Shown: positions 53,681-61,093, counted from the first letter of the stretch. The stretch is 64,000 bases of DNA from JAUSFM01 sp964343705 (GCA_964343705.1 CAYFJX010000004.1:62001-126000), one strand, 5' to 3'. Notes: a model not told the origin generated them from the letters alone. Numbers and translations: made by a program.

Positions 53681-54157
53681 CTAGGCAGCCTGGTCTATGT
53701 TATATGCTTGGAGCTGTGGTGTATTGAGCGAAACAACATCTGCTTCAAGCGTGGGTTGGTCATATCTTGTATTCCTATAATCCAATGCCTGTGCCCATCC
53801 ACCGCGAACTTCAATAACTGGTCGTGGTATGCCGTTATACCCTGCTCTAGGAGAAAACGCACCTGTACTTCTCATGGCAAGCCTATATGCTTCATCACGA
53901 CGCAAGCCTTTAGGTAGCTCCACACGCTCACCATTGCGACACGCTTTTTGTATACTTTGCACTAGCTCGGATTGCCCTATTTGTTCACAAGCCTCGTCAA
54001 CACTAGTGCCTATCATGCAAAATACACTCACAGACAATATCTTAGATGGATTGTTGTCTGTTCGTAATAGTAAAGGCCATCTAATATTTTTGTCCTTTAC
54101 TAAACCTGGGGGTTTTAGTCCTTCTTCCGCACCATCACCTCTTTGATCAGTGCCCAC
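53681..54157 (-). CDS. Orphan 158-aa protein
   Basis: A short protein with a central strand/helix (WPLLLRTDNNPSKILSVSVF), a Gly/Arg-rich part with VIEVRGGWAQALDYRN, and no recognised domain. A Cys is present in ACEQIGQS. It may be secreted or cytoplasmic; no clear signal peptide is seen. Confidence 0.45.
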   Translation of the reverse strand: MGTDQRGDGAEEGLKPPGLVKDKNIRWPLLLRTDNNPSKILSVSVFCMIGTSVDEACEQIGQSELVQSIQKACRNGERVELPKGLRRDEAYRLAMRSTGAFSPRAGYNGIPRPVIEVRGGWAQALDYRNTRYDQPTLEADVVSLNTPQLQAYNIDQAA

Positions 54158-54213
54158 ATTACTATATTGGTCTAGCTATTTAATATGTTGGTATAGGGAG
54201 TATATACCTAGAA

Positions 54214-54340
54214 TTACTTATTCAACAATACTTTTCTCAATGCTTGGTAACGAGCATTACCTTCTTTCAGAATTTTCAAAGAGTTTTTGTAATTGAGCTT
54301 CAAGCTCTGACGTGTCTGTATAACTAGTATCTGCAGTCAT
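54214..54340 (-). pseudogene. Possible frameshifted small gene
   Basis: A 27-residue frame from ATG 54338-54340 (MTADTSYTDTSELEAQLQKL) stops at 54257, and a shifted frame continues with helical sequence (KILKEGNARYQALRKVLLNK) to 54214. A small coiled protein broken by a frameshift fits better than two real genes. Low confidence. Confidence 0.3.
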
Positions 54341-54382
54341 ACATGTGGAAAATTTTTAAGATATTTAAGGCTTTCTAGATGC

Positions 54383-55315
54383 TTAAAAATGATCCCTATG
54401 CCCACCATTAGGAAAACATTGCTGGTAGAAGTCACACTGGCCAGTTGACCATCGACAGAGAGGACTTGGCTTCATGGGGTACTCTTTAATCTCTTTTGTT
54501 TGTGTTGCAAAATGTATTTGTTCAATTTCAAACTTTGCAAAGTCAACAAGTTCTTGGTCAACATCAAGACATACTTCTTTGCCTGACTTGAGAAATACAA
54601 TCCCTACGCGGTGGGGCTTGCTGCCATGTTTTTGCTCGTACAGCAATGCGTAAATAGCAAGTTGCAATTTGTAATTGTCAGTCATTTTACTTGACTTACT
54701 TGTCTTATAATCCATTAATGCAATCTTGTTCTCGCCTTTTGTATCTTGGTATTCTTCGATGTAATCAATAAAACCACGCACCATGTGTTCTTCACACTTA
54801 ACACCTTGTTCTAATGCAATTGGCTTAAGTTTTTCAAATGCTTCTTTGACTGTTTTTCCTTCTAGTTCACCGCGAAGACGCACTAAGAAATTATTTAACC
54901 AGTTCGCAAGCATCATAATTGTTTCTTCATAGTAAAAAACAATCTTGTCTTCAGTCAAGCCAAGAGTGATTATTTTTTTTCGGTTCTTGTTCCACAGTGC
55001 CGTAAACAAATTTTTTACATAGTGTGTCATGTACTCCACATAGTTCTCAGGATTCATGTTGTCTGTGTTGATTTCAAAGAATTTTTCAAGAACAGTGTGT
55101 GCAATTTTTCCACGGACAAGGTGGATGTTTTCCTTGCCTGGCAGTTTCAAAACATATTGGTAGTAATATTTTCGTGGGCATTGCTTGTGTGTGAGAATGG
55201 AACTAGGAGATTGTACTCTACTTGCGATTTCTTTCATTGACTTCTTTGGTGTGAAGTCTTTGTTAATAACATTGAGTTCAGAACCTGCCTCCATTTTTTG
55301 CATCACCTCTCCCAT
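54383..55315 (-). CDS. Cas4/RecB-like PD-(D/E)XK nuclease with Fe-S cysteines
   Basis: A 310-aa protein with an N-terminal Cys in KQCPRKYYYQYVLKLPG, the nuclease core (GFIDYIEEY for the Asp strand, then IALMDYKTSK with the catalytic D-x-K), QLAIYALLYE (motif with Gln/Tyr), and three C-terminal cysteines in CRWSTGQCDFYQQC. The four cysteines are placed as in the 4Fe-4S site of Cas4/AddB-type exonucleases. No CRISPR array or other cas gene is in the window, so it is more likely a repair or RecB-like nuclease. The start is uncertain between the first and third in-frame ATG (55315 to 55294); GGAGAGGTG precedes them. Confidence 0.82.
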   Translation of the reverse strand: MGEVMQKMEAGSELNVINKDFTPKKSMKEIASRVQSPSSILTHKQCPRKYYYQYVLKLPGKENIHLVRGKIAHTVLEKFFEINTDNMNPENYVEYMTHYVKNLFTALWNKNRKKIITLGLTEDKIVFYYEETIMMLANWLNNFLVRLRGELEGKTVKEAFEKLKPIALEQGVKCEEHMVRGFIDYIEEYQDTKGENKIALMDYKTSKSSKMTDNYKLQLAIYALLYEQKHGSKPHRVGIVFLKSGKEVCLDVDQELVDFAKFEIEQIHFATQTKEIKEYPMKPSPLCRWSTGQCDFYQQCFPNGGHRDHF

Positions 55316-55408
55316 TCTGCTTTGTGCTGGTTTATAAATTTTTTCAGCTTTGGATAATATGTTTTTAGCATAAACTAAATAAATGGGCTATTATTCTTAG
55401 CGTGTTAT

Positions 55409-55536
55409 GGGCTGGTAGTTAAATCTGGTATAACGCTCGGCTGGCAGCCGAGACCGAGACAAACTCGGCGGTTAAGGCTCCGGGTTCAAATATCCATGGG
55501 GGGACTCCTCGGGAATTGAAAGTCCCGGCCAGTCCA
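55409..55536 (+). tRNA. tRNA-Ala (GGC) with two apparent internal inserts
   Basis: Acceptor GGGCTGG pairs with CCAGTCC and gives a G3-U70 wobble, the alanine identity element; A73 is at 55536. The D-stem is GTTA/TAAC, anticodon stem CTCGG/CCGAG and anticodon GGC at 55443-55445. The T-stem halves CCGGG (55480-55484) and CCCGG (55524-55528) are separated by 39 bases instead of 7, giving a T-loop insert of about 32 bases (around 55490-55523) that can pair TTCAA with TTGAA. A further 22 bases (55453-55474, ACCGAG... ) lie between the anticodon stem and the variable loop AGGCT. A T-run follows. Confidence 0.8.
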
Positions 55537-55560
55537 TATTTTTTTCTTTGATAATAAGGG

Positions 55561-55679
55561 CGCCCGCCCCGGGATTTTCATCCAAACACTTGTTGTTGCC
55601 TAGATTTTGAACCCGGATAGCTGGTAAACCAGCAGCTGGGATCTCAACCCAGTGCAATACCAAGTTATGCGAAGCGGGC
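55561..55679 (-). tRNA. tRNA-Leu-like (GAG), class II, with T-loop intron
   Basis: Acceptor GCCCGCT pairs with GGCGGGC (G73 at 55561). The anticodon stem is CTGGG/CCCAG with loop TTGAGAT (anticodon GAG). A long variable arm GCTGG/CCAGC marks class II. The T-stem halves CCGGG (55612-55616) and CCCGG (55569-55573) are 38 bases apart, so about 31 bases are inserted in the T-loop; TTCA and TGAA can pair across it. G73 is unexpected, since archaeal tRNA-Leu normally has A73. Confidence 0.78.
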
Positions 55680-55714
55680 ATTTTCATATGGTTCTTATTT
55701 AGTTTTACGAAAAA

Positions 55715-55722
55715 TATTTATA
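55715..55722 (-). promoter_or_regulatory. TATA box of tRNA-Leu
   Basis: TATAAATA on the minus strand lies about 40 bases upstream of the mature tRNA 5' end. It leaves room for a 5' leader of about 10-15 bases and shows that the partial tRNA-like sequence further upstream is outside this transcript. Confidence 0.5.
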
Positions 55723-55736
55723 CTTCATTACATCTA

Positions 55737-55781
55737 AGTGCTTTGGATCTCAACTCAGTGCGTCCAAGTTATACGATGCGC
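55737..55781 (-). pseudogene. Partial tRNA-Leu-like sequence (D-arm plus anticodon arm)
   Basis: On the minus strand ATAACTTGG and CACTGAGTTGAGATC match the D-loop and anticodon arm of the adjacent tRNA-Leu (ATAACTTGG, CACTGGGTTGAGATC). The variable arm, T-arm and acceptor are missing; the closing ends AAGCGC/GCACTT pair poorly. It is read as a degenerate duplicated 5' half. Confidence 0.55.
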
Positions 55782-55815
55782 TTTTTTTCTTTTCATTTTT
55801 TCTTTAATTATAATG

Positions 55816-55937
55816 AGGCGAGGGCGGGATTTTCATCCGCGGTAGATACTTCCACTCACACTTTTGAACCCGCGTGATACGGATGTATCATCCTGACCTT
55901 CAACCAGGTGCCTTAGACCTGACTCGGCCACCTCGCC
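55816..55937 (-). tRNA. Class II tRNA-like gene, apparent GAA anticodon, with T-loop intron
   Basis: Acceptor GGCGAGG pairs fully with CCTCGCC; base 73 is T. The D-arm GCCGAGTCAGG...AAGGC and long variable arm TGATAC/GTATCA are Ser/Leu-like. The anticodon stem is CCTGG/TCAGG with loop TTGAAGG, which reads GAA. The T-stem halves GCGGG (55869-55873) and CCCGC (55824-55828) are 40 bases apart, so about 33 bases are inserted in the T-loop, again with TTCA/TGAA pairing. The anticodon does not agree with the serine-like body, so either the gene is unusual or it is degraded. Confidence 0.65.
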
Positions 55938-55947
55938 AGATGGAAAA

Positions 55948-55957
55948 TTATTTATAG
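55948..55957 (-). promoter_or_regulatory. TATA box of the class II tRNA-like gene
   Basis: CTATAAATAA on the minus strand lies about 12-20 bases before the mature 5' end, a possible promoter for the gene at 55816-55937. The spacing is rather short for a TATA box. Confidence 0.35.
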
Positions 55958-55968
55958 TTGTATTATTT

Positions 55969-56032
55969 TACAAGTGATTGGATGTATCATCCTGATTTCC
56001 AATCAGGTACTTGACCAAACTCAGTCACTTTT
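55969..56032 (-). pseudogene. Partial tRNA-Ser-like sequence without T-arm
   Basis: On the minus strand AAGTGA and TCACTT close a 6-bp stem around a D-arm-like segment (TTTGGTCAAGT), an anticodon arm CCTGA/TCAGG with loop TTGGAAA (anticodon GGA, Ser) and the variable-arm start ATGATACATCC, which is identical to that of the neighbouring gene. There is no T-arm. It is either a degenerate copy or a truncated tRNA-like RNA. Confidence 0.55.
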
Positions 56033-56261
56033 TTTCTTTTTTTCTTTACTTTTCGTATAGTTTTCGAGCTATTTAAGTTCTGGGTCCACAGATGTCCAGT
56101 GTCCAGTGGGTGTTTCGGTTTCGTCGGAAAATTTTCAAAACAGTAGTAGAAGCTTTCTAAAAGATGTCTAGTAAAAGAAATCGAAGATGTTCTGTTAAAA
56201 TTCGTAAAGTATCCGGAAAAAAGCCTGTCCAGTAGAAAAACAAAAATGAGTGTGCAAAGTT

Positions 56262-56394
56262 AGTTTCAGCCTGAGCTGTTTCAAAAACCTTGCCTAACAT
56301 TGCACAGTTGTAACCGGGTCGGGTTCCGACCCGGATTTAAAATTATTAATCTGTGCATTTGAAAATATTCTTTGATTTTGATGAATTTGCTGCC
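56262..56394 (-). repeat. Structured dispersed repeat, copy C
   Basis: Same orientation as copy B. The outer stem is TGCACAG (56301-56307) with CTGTGCA (56351-56357); the inner hairpin is CCGGGTC (56314-56320) with GACCCGG (56328-56334). The flank TTAGTTTCAGCCTGAGCTG matches the ends of copies B and D. It lies upstream of the alpha/beta hydrolase gene; the stretch before it (56040-56260) shows nothing further. Confidence 0.8.
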
Positions 56395-56492
56395 CCTTAT
56401 TCACCTACAAAACCCCAGATACCCAGTTTGACCTTACTCCCAAACCCTTACCATCACAAACTATAAAAAGGCTGTATCCTAAAACTAATTTC

Positions 56493-57251
56493 ATGTTCCA
56501 GCAAAACATAACCTTTGAAAACGAAAAAGGCCAGCATTACTCTGGTGTGCTTCGTGTTCCAAAAGAAGATGGCAAGCATCCAGCTGTTCTAATCTGTCAC
56601 GGTTTTTTAGAGAATAAAGACAATGGGCTTATTGCAGATATTGCCAACGGTCTTTCGTACTATGGCTTTGTTACTATGCGTTTTGACTTTTTGTTTCATG
56701 GTGAAAGTCATGGTGCTGCTGAAGAAATGACACTCACACAACAAGTGCAAGATATTCGTCAAGCAGTTGACTATCTTAAAACAATTGAACAAGTTGACAC
56801 ACGAAAAATAATCCTACTTGGCCATGACCTCGGAGGTGTTGGATGTTTGCTGGCTAATCATGAAGAAGTTGATGGGATCATTCTATTGAATGTACGCGTT
56901 GATACTAAGAAATTTATTATGTCGTTTATGACTGACATGGACTTGCGTGAATGGTTGCGCACTGGATGGTTGGTGATTAATGATGTTAATCTTCGCAAAG
57001 AGTTTTACCAAGACCTTGTCCGTTATGATGTTATCAAAGAAATTCAAGATGAGAAAATTCCTATTTTAATTATTCATGGTACCAATGATAAACGGGTTCC
57101 AGAACATGAAGCTCGGGAATTATTTCACCAAGCTGCACAGGCAGAACTTGAATTAGTTGAAGGTGCTGATCATCACTTTTCTAACCAAGAACATAAAATG
57201 TATGTGATAGAATTTATGGCAGATTGGGTAAATAAGATATTAGGGACGTGA
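56493..57251 (+). CDS. Alpha/beta hydrolase with Asp at the nucleophile position
   Basis: A 252-aa alpha/beta-hydrolase-fold protein: oxyanion-hole region ICHGFLENKDNG, nucleophile elbow LLGHDLGGVGC, acid in IHGTNDKRVPEHEA and His in GADHHFSNQEH. The elbow G-H-D-L-G has Asp where esterases and peptidases of this BAAT/DUF group have Ser. Asp nucleophiles are known in haloalkane dehalogenases and epoxide hydrolases. ACTATAAAAAGG lies about 28 bases before the ATG (leaderless). Confidence 0.82.
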   Translation: MFQQNITFENEKGQHYSGVLRVPKEDGKHPAVLICHGFLENKDNGLIADIANGLSYYGFVTMRFDFLFHGESHGAAEEMTLTQQVQDIRQAVDYLKTIEQVDTRKIILLGHDLGGVGCLLANHEEVDGIILLNVRVDTKKFIMSFMTDMDLREWLRTGWLVINDVNLRKEFYQDLVRYDVIKEIQDEKIPILIIHGTNDKRVPEHEARELFHQAAQAELELVEGADHHFSNQEHKMYVIEFMADWVNKILGT

Positions 57252-57252
57252 T

Positions 57253-58359
57253 TTATTTCCCCTGAATTACATCTTTCTGTACTTGCTTGAATCGAGCATC
57301 AGCTTGTTTTAGAATGTCTGTTGTTTCTTTTTGATATCTGGTGTGTAATGCTTCACTGTTCTTACTTGGTTTGTCAAGGTCTACAAGAGTGCCACGCATA
57401 CATGCGTATCCTCGCGCTATCCATCCATCAGATGAAATAACAGCGTCTCGTTCTGGATTGTCAATCTTTCCATCCATGTCTCCATCGACAATATAGTCTG
57501 GGGTGCTCGACAAGCCTCCATCACTAGAATGTCTGATCTCAACAAGGTCGCCATACCATGAGACTGGTGTGTGGGTGTGGTTTACTAATCGGTCACATGT
57601 TTTTTTTGGATGGTGTTTTTGTCCACCGTTCATTGGTTGTGTGGTGCACGATGCTTTTCTATTTACTGATTCTTCATAGGTACCAACTGCTTTTGTAGCT
57701 ACAACTTTTCCATCTTTTATTTTGTTTCCAGTATATTCTTTTTCTCCAACTCTATGTCGAAGTTTAATGGGTTTCTCAATAAGATCATGAATTAAAAAAT
57801 TATGTTTACCTGGATTTGGTGCGAGATTGTTAACTCCATCAATTGAAAATGCACAGTTTTTGTCAACTGGGTAATATTCATCTTCTTCAATTAAGGGTCC
57901 TTGTGTTGCAATTCCTGGTGTTAAATCTCTGATTGGTGGGTGGTATGGTTCTGCAAATGTATTACCTACTAAATGTGTTGCTGCTGCAACTGCAATAGCA
58001 AGTCCTACAGCACTAATTTTAGTCAATATGTGCATGTTATCATATCCTTCAGCCACGCTTCCTAGTATTTGCTTATGCCATGGCATTGCCTTGTTTGCTT
58101 TTTGTTCCCAGTGTTGCTGTGCATAGCCAACAACTTCTTCTGGTGTCATATGTTCTAGTAATCCAGAAAGTTCTTGTATTGAGTGGGTGGTTGCTTCATC
58201 TCTGTTGGTATCATCCAACTGAGCGTGTAGTGCTAAGTCTAGGATAGCGTCATGATCTGCTGCATCAAATTGGTCTAAAGGGATGCCTGATCGGCGAAGA
58301 AGGTCTTCAAGTTGTTTATCCAGCTCAGCTGTTCTAGATTTAGTTTTGGTGCTCATCAC
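57253..58359 (-). CDS. Single-pass membrane protein, unknown
   Basis: A 368-aa protein. The N-terminal 125 residues are helical and cytoplasmic (QLEDLLRRSGIPLDQFDAAD). One membrane helix follows (ISAVGLAIAVAAATHLVG, about residues 124-142), then an outer domain with paired Cys (KNCAFSIDG, RKASCTTQPM, KKTCDRLVNH, GYACMRGTL) and a DGDMDGKIDNPERDA calcium-like loop. No family recognised. ATAAAATAACC lies near the start. Confidence 0.65.
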   Translation of the reverse strand: MMSTKTKSRTAELDKQLEDLLRRSGIPLDQFDAADHDAILDLALHAQLDDTNRDEATTHSIQELSGLLEHMTPEEVVGYAQQHWEQKANKAMPWHKQILGSVAEGYDNMHILTKISAVGLAIAVAAATHLVGNTFAEPYHPPIRDLTPGIATQGPLIEEDEYYPVDKNCAFSIDGVNNLAPNPGKHNFLIHDLIEKPIKLRHRVGEKEYTGNKIKDGKVVATKAVGTYEESVNRKASCTTQPMNGGQKHHPKKTCDRLVNHTHTPVSWYGDLVEIRHSSDGGLSSTPDYIVDGDMDGKIDNPERDAVISSDGWIARGYACMRGTLVDLDKPSKNSEALHTRYQKETTDILKQADARFKQVQKDVIQGK

Positions 58360-58481
58360 TCTTGGGGATAAAATAACCCTATTTAAACCTTTCGGTTTTT
58401 ACCACTAATAAGTGGTCTTTTGGGGTGTTTTTCGGCTGTTTCACCACTAAGCTTAAATACGACCAGCAAGCCCTCATTTTC

Positions 58482-59696
58482 ATGAAAGCAGTCATACTTT
58501 GCGCAGGAAAATCAACCAGAACGTATCCTTTGACAGTTACACGGCCAAAACCAATGGTCATGGCAGGCAATAAAACACTGCTTGAGCTCACACTCACACA
58601 ACTTGCTCAGCTAGGCACTGTCAATGAAGTAATTCTAGTGGTGGGGTATCGAAAAGAAATGTTGCAAGAACATGCATTGCACCTAAGAGCCAAACTAAAC
58701 TTGCCCTTTATTATTAGCTTTGCTGAGCAAACAGAACAAAACGGAACAGCACACGCACTGCTCAGTGCAAAAGACAAGCTCACTGAAGAATTCCTCCTGC
58801 TCCATGGGGATGACTTGTACTTTGCAGATGATATGAAAAACTTACTACAACACAACAACGCATTCTTGGTAAAAAAAGTTGCTGACCCAAGCCAATTTGG
58901 TGTCTGTATTACCAACGAAAATAACACACTCAAACACATCCATGAAAAACCAACAGAGTTTGTTGGTGATCTTGTAAACATAGGGTGTTACAAACTACAA
59001 CCAAACATACTAACTCTTCCAAACATTCAACCTTCTGGCAGAGGAGAACTTGAAATAGTTGATTACCTCACAGCTCATGCGCAACAAACACCCGTTATGT
59101 GTGTTGAAGCACAAACATGGATTCCTATCCCATTCTCATGGAGCTTGCTTGAAGCAAACAAGTTCCTCCTTTCACAACTACAACCAAACAACACAGGAAT
59201 TATTGAACACAATGTCACACTCAAAGGTGCAGTGAGCATTGGAAAAAACACCATCATAAAAGCAGGCACCTACATTGAAGGGCCAGTTAGTATTGGGGAC
59301 AATGCAGTTATCGGTCCAAACGCCTACATCCGTGGTCCAACAAGTATTGGTAACAACTGTAAAATTGGAGCAAGCGTAGAAATCAAAAACTGCATTATTA
59401 TGAACAACAGCAATGTTCCTCACCTCTCATACATGGGTGATTCAATTCTCAGTGAAAACGTTAACATTGGTGCTGGCTCAATTACTGCAAATGTCCGCCA
59501 CGATGAAGGAACCATCAAGACCATGCTCAAAGGTCAACTAGTTGACACTGGCCTGAAAAAGTTTGGCACTGTTGTTGGCGACAATGCACGCATAGGAATC
59601 AACACATGTATCTACCCTGGTAGGAAAATCTGGCCAAGTCAAGGTACGGTACCAGGAGCTCAGGTTACACAAGACCTCAATGAGGACAAAACATAA
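58482..59696 (+). CDS. Sugar-1-phosphate nucleotidyltransferase with left-handed beta-helix domain
   Basis: A 404-aa protein from ATG 58482; GCTTAAATAC about 27 bases upstream supports the leaderless start and rejects the longer frame from 58425. The N-terminal nucleotidyltransferase has ILCAGKSTRTYPLT and LLLHGDDLYFADD (metal-binding Asp). The C-terminal half is a hexapeptide-repeat beta helix (SIGDNAVIGPNAYIRGPTSI). The plan is that of GlmU-like archaeal Glc-1-P/GlcNAc-1-P transferases, which make NDP-sugars for glycans. Confidence 0.87.
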   Translation: MKAVILCAGKSTRTYPLTVTRPKPMVMAGNKTLLELTLTQLAQLGTVNEVILVVGYRKEMLQEHALHLRAKLNLPFIISFAEQTEQNGTAHALLSAKDKLTEEFLLLHGDDLYFADDMKNLLQHNNAFLVKKVADPSQFGVCITNENNTLKHIHEKPTEFVGDLVNIGCYKLQPNILTLPNIQPSGRGELEIVDYLTAHAQQTPVMCVEAQTWIPIPFSWSLLEANKFLLSQLQPNNTGIIEHNVTLKGAVSIGKNTIIKAGTYIEGPVSIGDNAVIGPNAYIRGPTSIGNNCKIGASVEIKNCIIMNNSNVPHLSYMGDSILSENVNIGAGSITANVRHDEGTIKTMLKGQLVDTGLKKFGTVVGDNARIGINTCIYPGRKIWPSQGTVPGAQVTQDLNEDKT

Positions 59697-59721
59697 AAAC
59701 AATGAGTTCCAGCTGATCACA

Positions 59722-60138
59722 ATGACAGGCAAAGACTGCTTATTTTGTAAAATAATCAAAGGAGAACTTCCTTGTTCTAAAATCTATGAGGATGAACAAA
59801 CTTTTGCATTCTTAGATATTAGTCCAGTAAATCCAGGGCATACACTTGTTATCCCAAAAGCGCATTGCAAAAATCTTCTAGACATGCCAGAAGATGATGC
59901 AGGTGCTGTATACAAGACTGCAAAGAAAGTTGCAATTGCAGTTAAAGAAGGTACTGGCGCAGGAGGCGTTACTGTCACCATGAGTAATGAGAAACCTGCA
60001 GGTCAAGTAGTGTGGCACGCGCATGTTCATGTTATTCCTCGGTTTGAAAATGATGGCTTTAAGTTATGGCCAGGCAAGCCGTACAAAGAAGGTCAGCAAG
60101 AAGAAATGTTAAAGAGAATTAGTGAGAAATTGAATTAA
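59722..60138 (+). CDS. HIT-family nucleotide hydrolase
   Basis: A 138-aa protein from ATG 59722 with CLFCKIIKGELPCSKIYED at the start, GHTLVIPKAHCKNLLDMP, and the catalytic histidine triad HAHVHVIPRF. HIT/HINT proteins hydrolyse purine nucleoside phosphoramidates or dinucleoside polyphosphates. The Cys pair CLFC together with His forms a zinc site in many HINT proteins. It lies 25 bases after the nucleotidyltransferase and is likely co-transcribed. Confidence 0.9.
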   Translation: MTGKDCLFCKIIKGELPCSKIYEDEQTFAFLDISPVNPGHTLVIPKAHCKNLLDMPEDDAGAVYKTAKKVAIAVKEGTGAGGVTVTMSNEKPAGQVVWHAHVHVIPRFENDGFKLWPGKPYKEGQQEEMLKRISEKLN

Positions 60139-60175
60139 AGAGTATTCTAACTTTTTGTAAGTGAGCTAGGAGCGG

Positions 60176-60306
60176 CAAATTCTACAAAATCAAAGAGAAT
60201 TTCAACTGCACAGATTGAATAAATTTAAATCCGGGTCGGAACCCGACCCGGTTAAAACTGTGCATGCTTGATATGATTATGAAACAGTCCAAGCTGAAAC
60301 TAACTT
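60176..60306 (+). repeat. Structured dispersed repeat, copy D
   Basis: Same orientation as copy A. The outer stem is TGCACAG (60207-60213) with CTGTGCA (60258-60264); the inner hairpin is CCGGGTC (60231-60237) with GACCCGG (60245-60251). The right end CCAAGCTGAAACTAACTTTGC recurs partly as CCAGGCTGAAACTGATTCTGC at about 60358-60378. Confidence 0.8.
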
Positions 60307-60444
60307 TGCTCATTGCTCAAAACAGATTTTTTATCCAGATCTTACCTCTTTCTTTGTCCAGGCTGAAACTGATTCTGCTTTATTACTGTTGCTTAAGCAC
60401 AAAATATATAAAACTAAGACACATTACTCATGTAAGGTGATAGC

Positions 60445-60690
60445 ATGCCCCAGAAAAGAGGAACAATTTTAACACGACGCCAAGTGAAACTAAGCACAGA
60501 CTGGCGAGCAAGTCCTTCTCAACGAAAAGCACCAACCAAGTTTGTTGGTAAACTCCAACCTTTTGGTGGTGGAGATCCTATAACATATACTTCACGAATT
60601 CGCGTTAACAAAAATGATAAGGTATTATACACTGGCGCAAAGCGTGCTACTGTTGTGAAAGCTGAAAGCATGGCCACAACAAACGTGTAA
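60445..60690 (+). CDS. Small basic protein
   Basis: An 81-aa, Lys/Arg-rich protein (TLTRRQVKLSTDW, then YTSRIRVNKNDKVLYTGAKR) with two probable strands and no membrane segment. AATATATAAAAC is about 40 bases and AAGGTGATAGC just before the ATG, the same ribosome binding site style as the small genes that follow. No family recognised. Confidence 0.6.
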   Translation: MPQKRGTILTRRQVKLSTDWRASPSQRKAPTKFVGKLQPFGGGDPITYTSRIRVNKNDKVLYTGAKRATVVKAESMATTNV

Positions 60691-60721
60691 GTACAATAAA
60701 GTAATTTAATGGGTGGTGGAA

Positions 60722-61093
60722 ATGAAAACAATATATCTAGTACTTTGTCTACTTTTTGTATTCAGTATGGTGCCAGGCTGTGCACAACAAGCACCTGAGC
60801 AAGAAACCATTGTGTACAAGCACATTCTTATAAGTCCAAAAGAGTACACTGTTGTGCACGATGAGCCAGTGGTTGCAGAAATGCAAACAATGCCTCAAGC
60901 AAAAGCTGCACCAATACCAATGTGGCATCTTGGTGATGCAGGAGATATTTGTTTTGATACAACGCATTGCCAAGGATTTTGTTTAAGCTACAGAGGAAAT
61001 GTCAGTCGAGGGTTCTGCTCTGACACGCACCATCCTCAAGGATGTTACTGGTTGTTACACCAAGGCAATGCAAGTTTGCGTGTGTGTTCCTAA
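60722..61093 (+). CDS. Small lipoprotein with cysteine-rich C-terminus
   Basis: A 123-aa protein from ATG 60722 (GGTGGAA before it) with a signal peptide and lipobox (LLFVFSMVPGCAQQ). The C-terminal 45 residues have six cysteines (CFDTTHCQGFC, CSDTHHPQGCYW, VCS) that could form disulfides or bind metal. It is probably lipid-anchored outside the cell. First of the run of small envelope proteins. Confidence 0.65.
   Translation: MKTIYLVLCLLFVFSMVPGCAQQAPEQETIVYKHILISPKEYTVVHDEPVVAEMQTMPQAKAAPIPMWHLGDAGDICFDTTHCQGFCLSYRGNVSRGFCSDTHHPQGCYWLLHQGNASLRVCS

Noticed and set aside
56164..56235. 23-residue basic frame (start MSSKRNRRCSVK)
   Set aside because: Too short, no promoter or ribosome binding site, and no homology that I can see.
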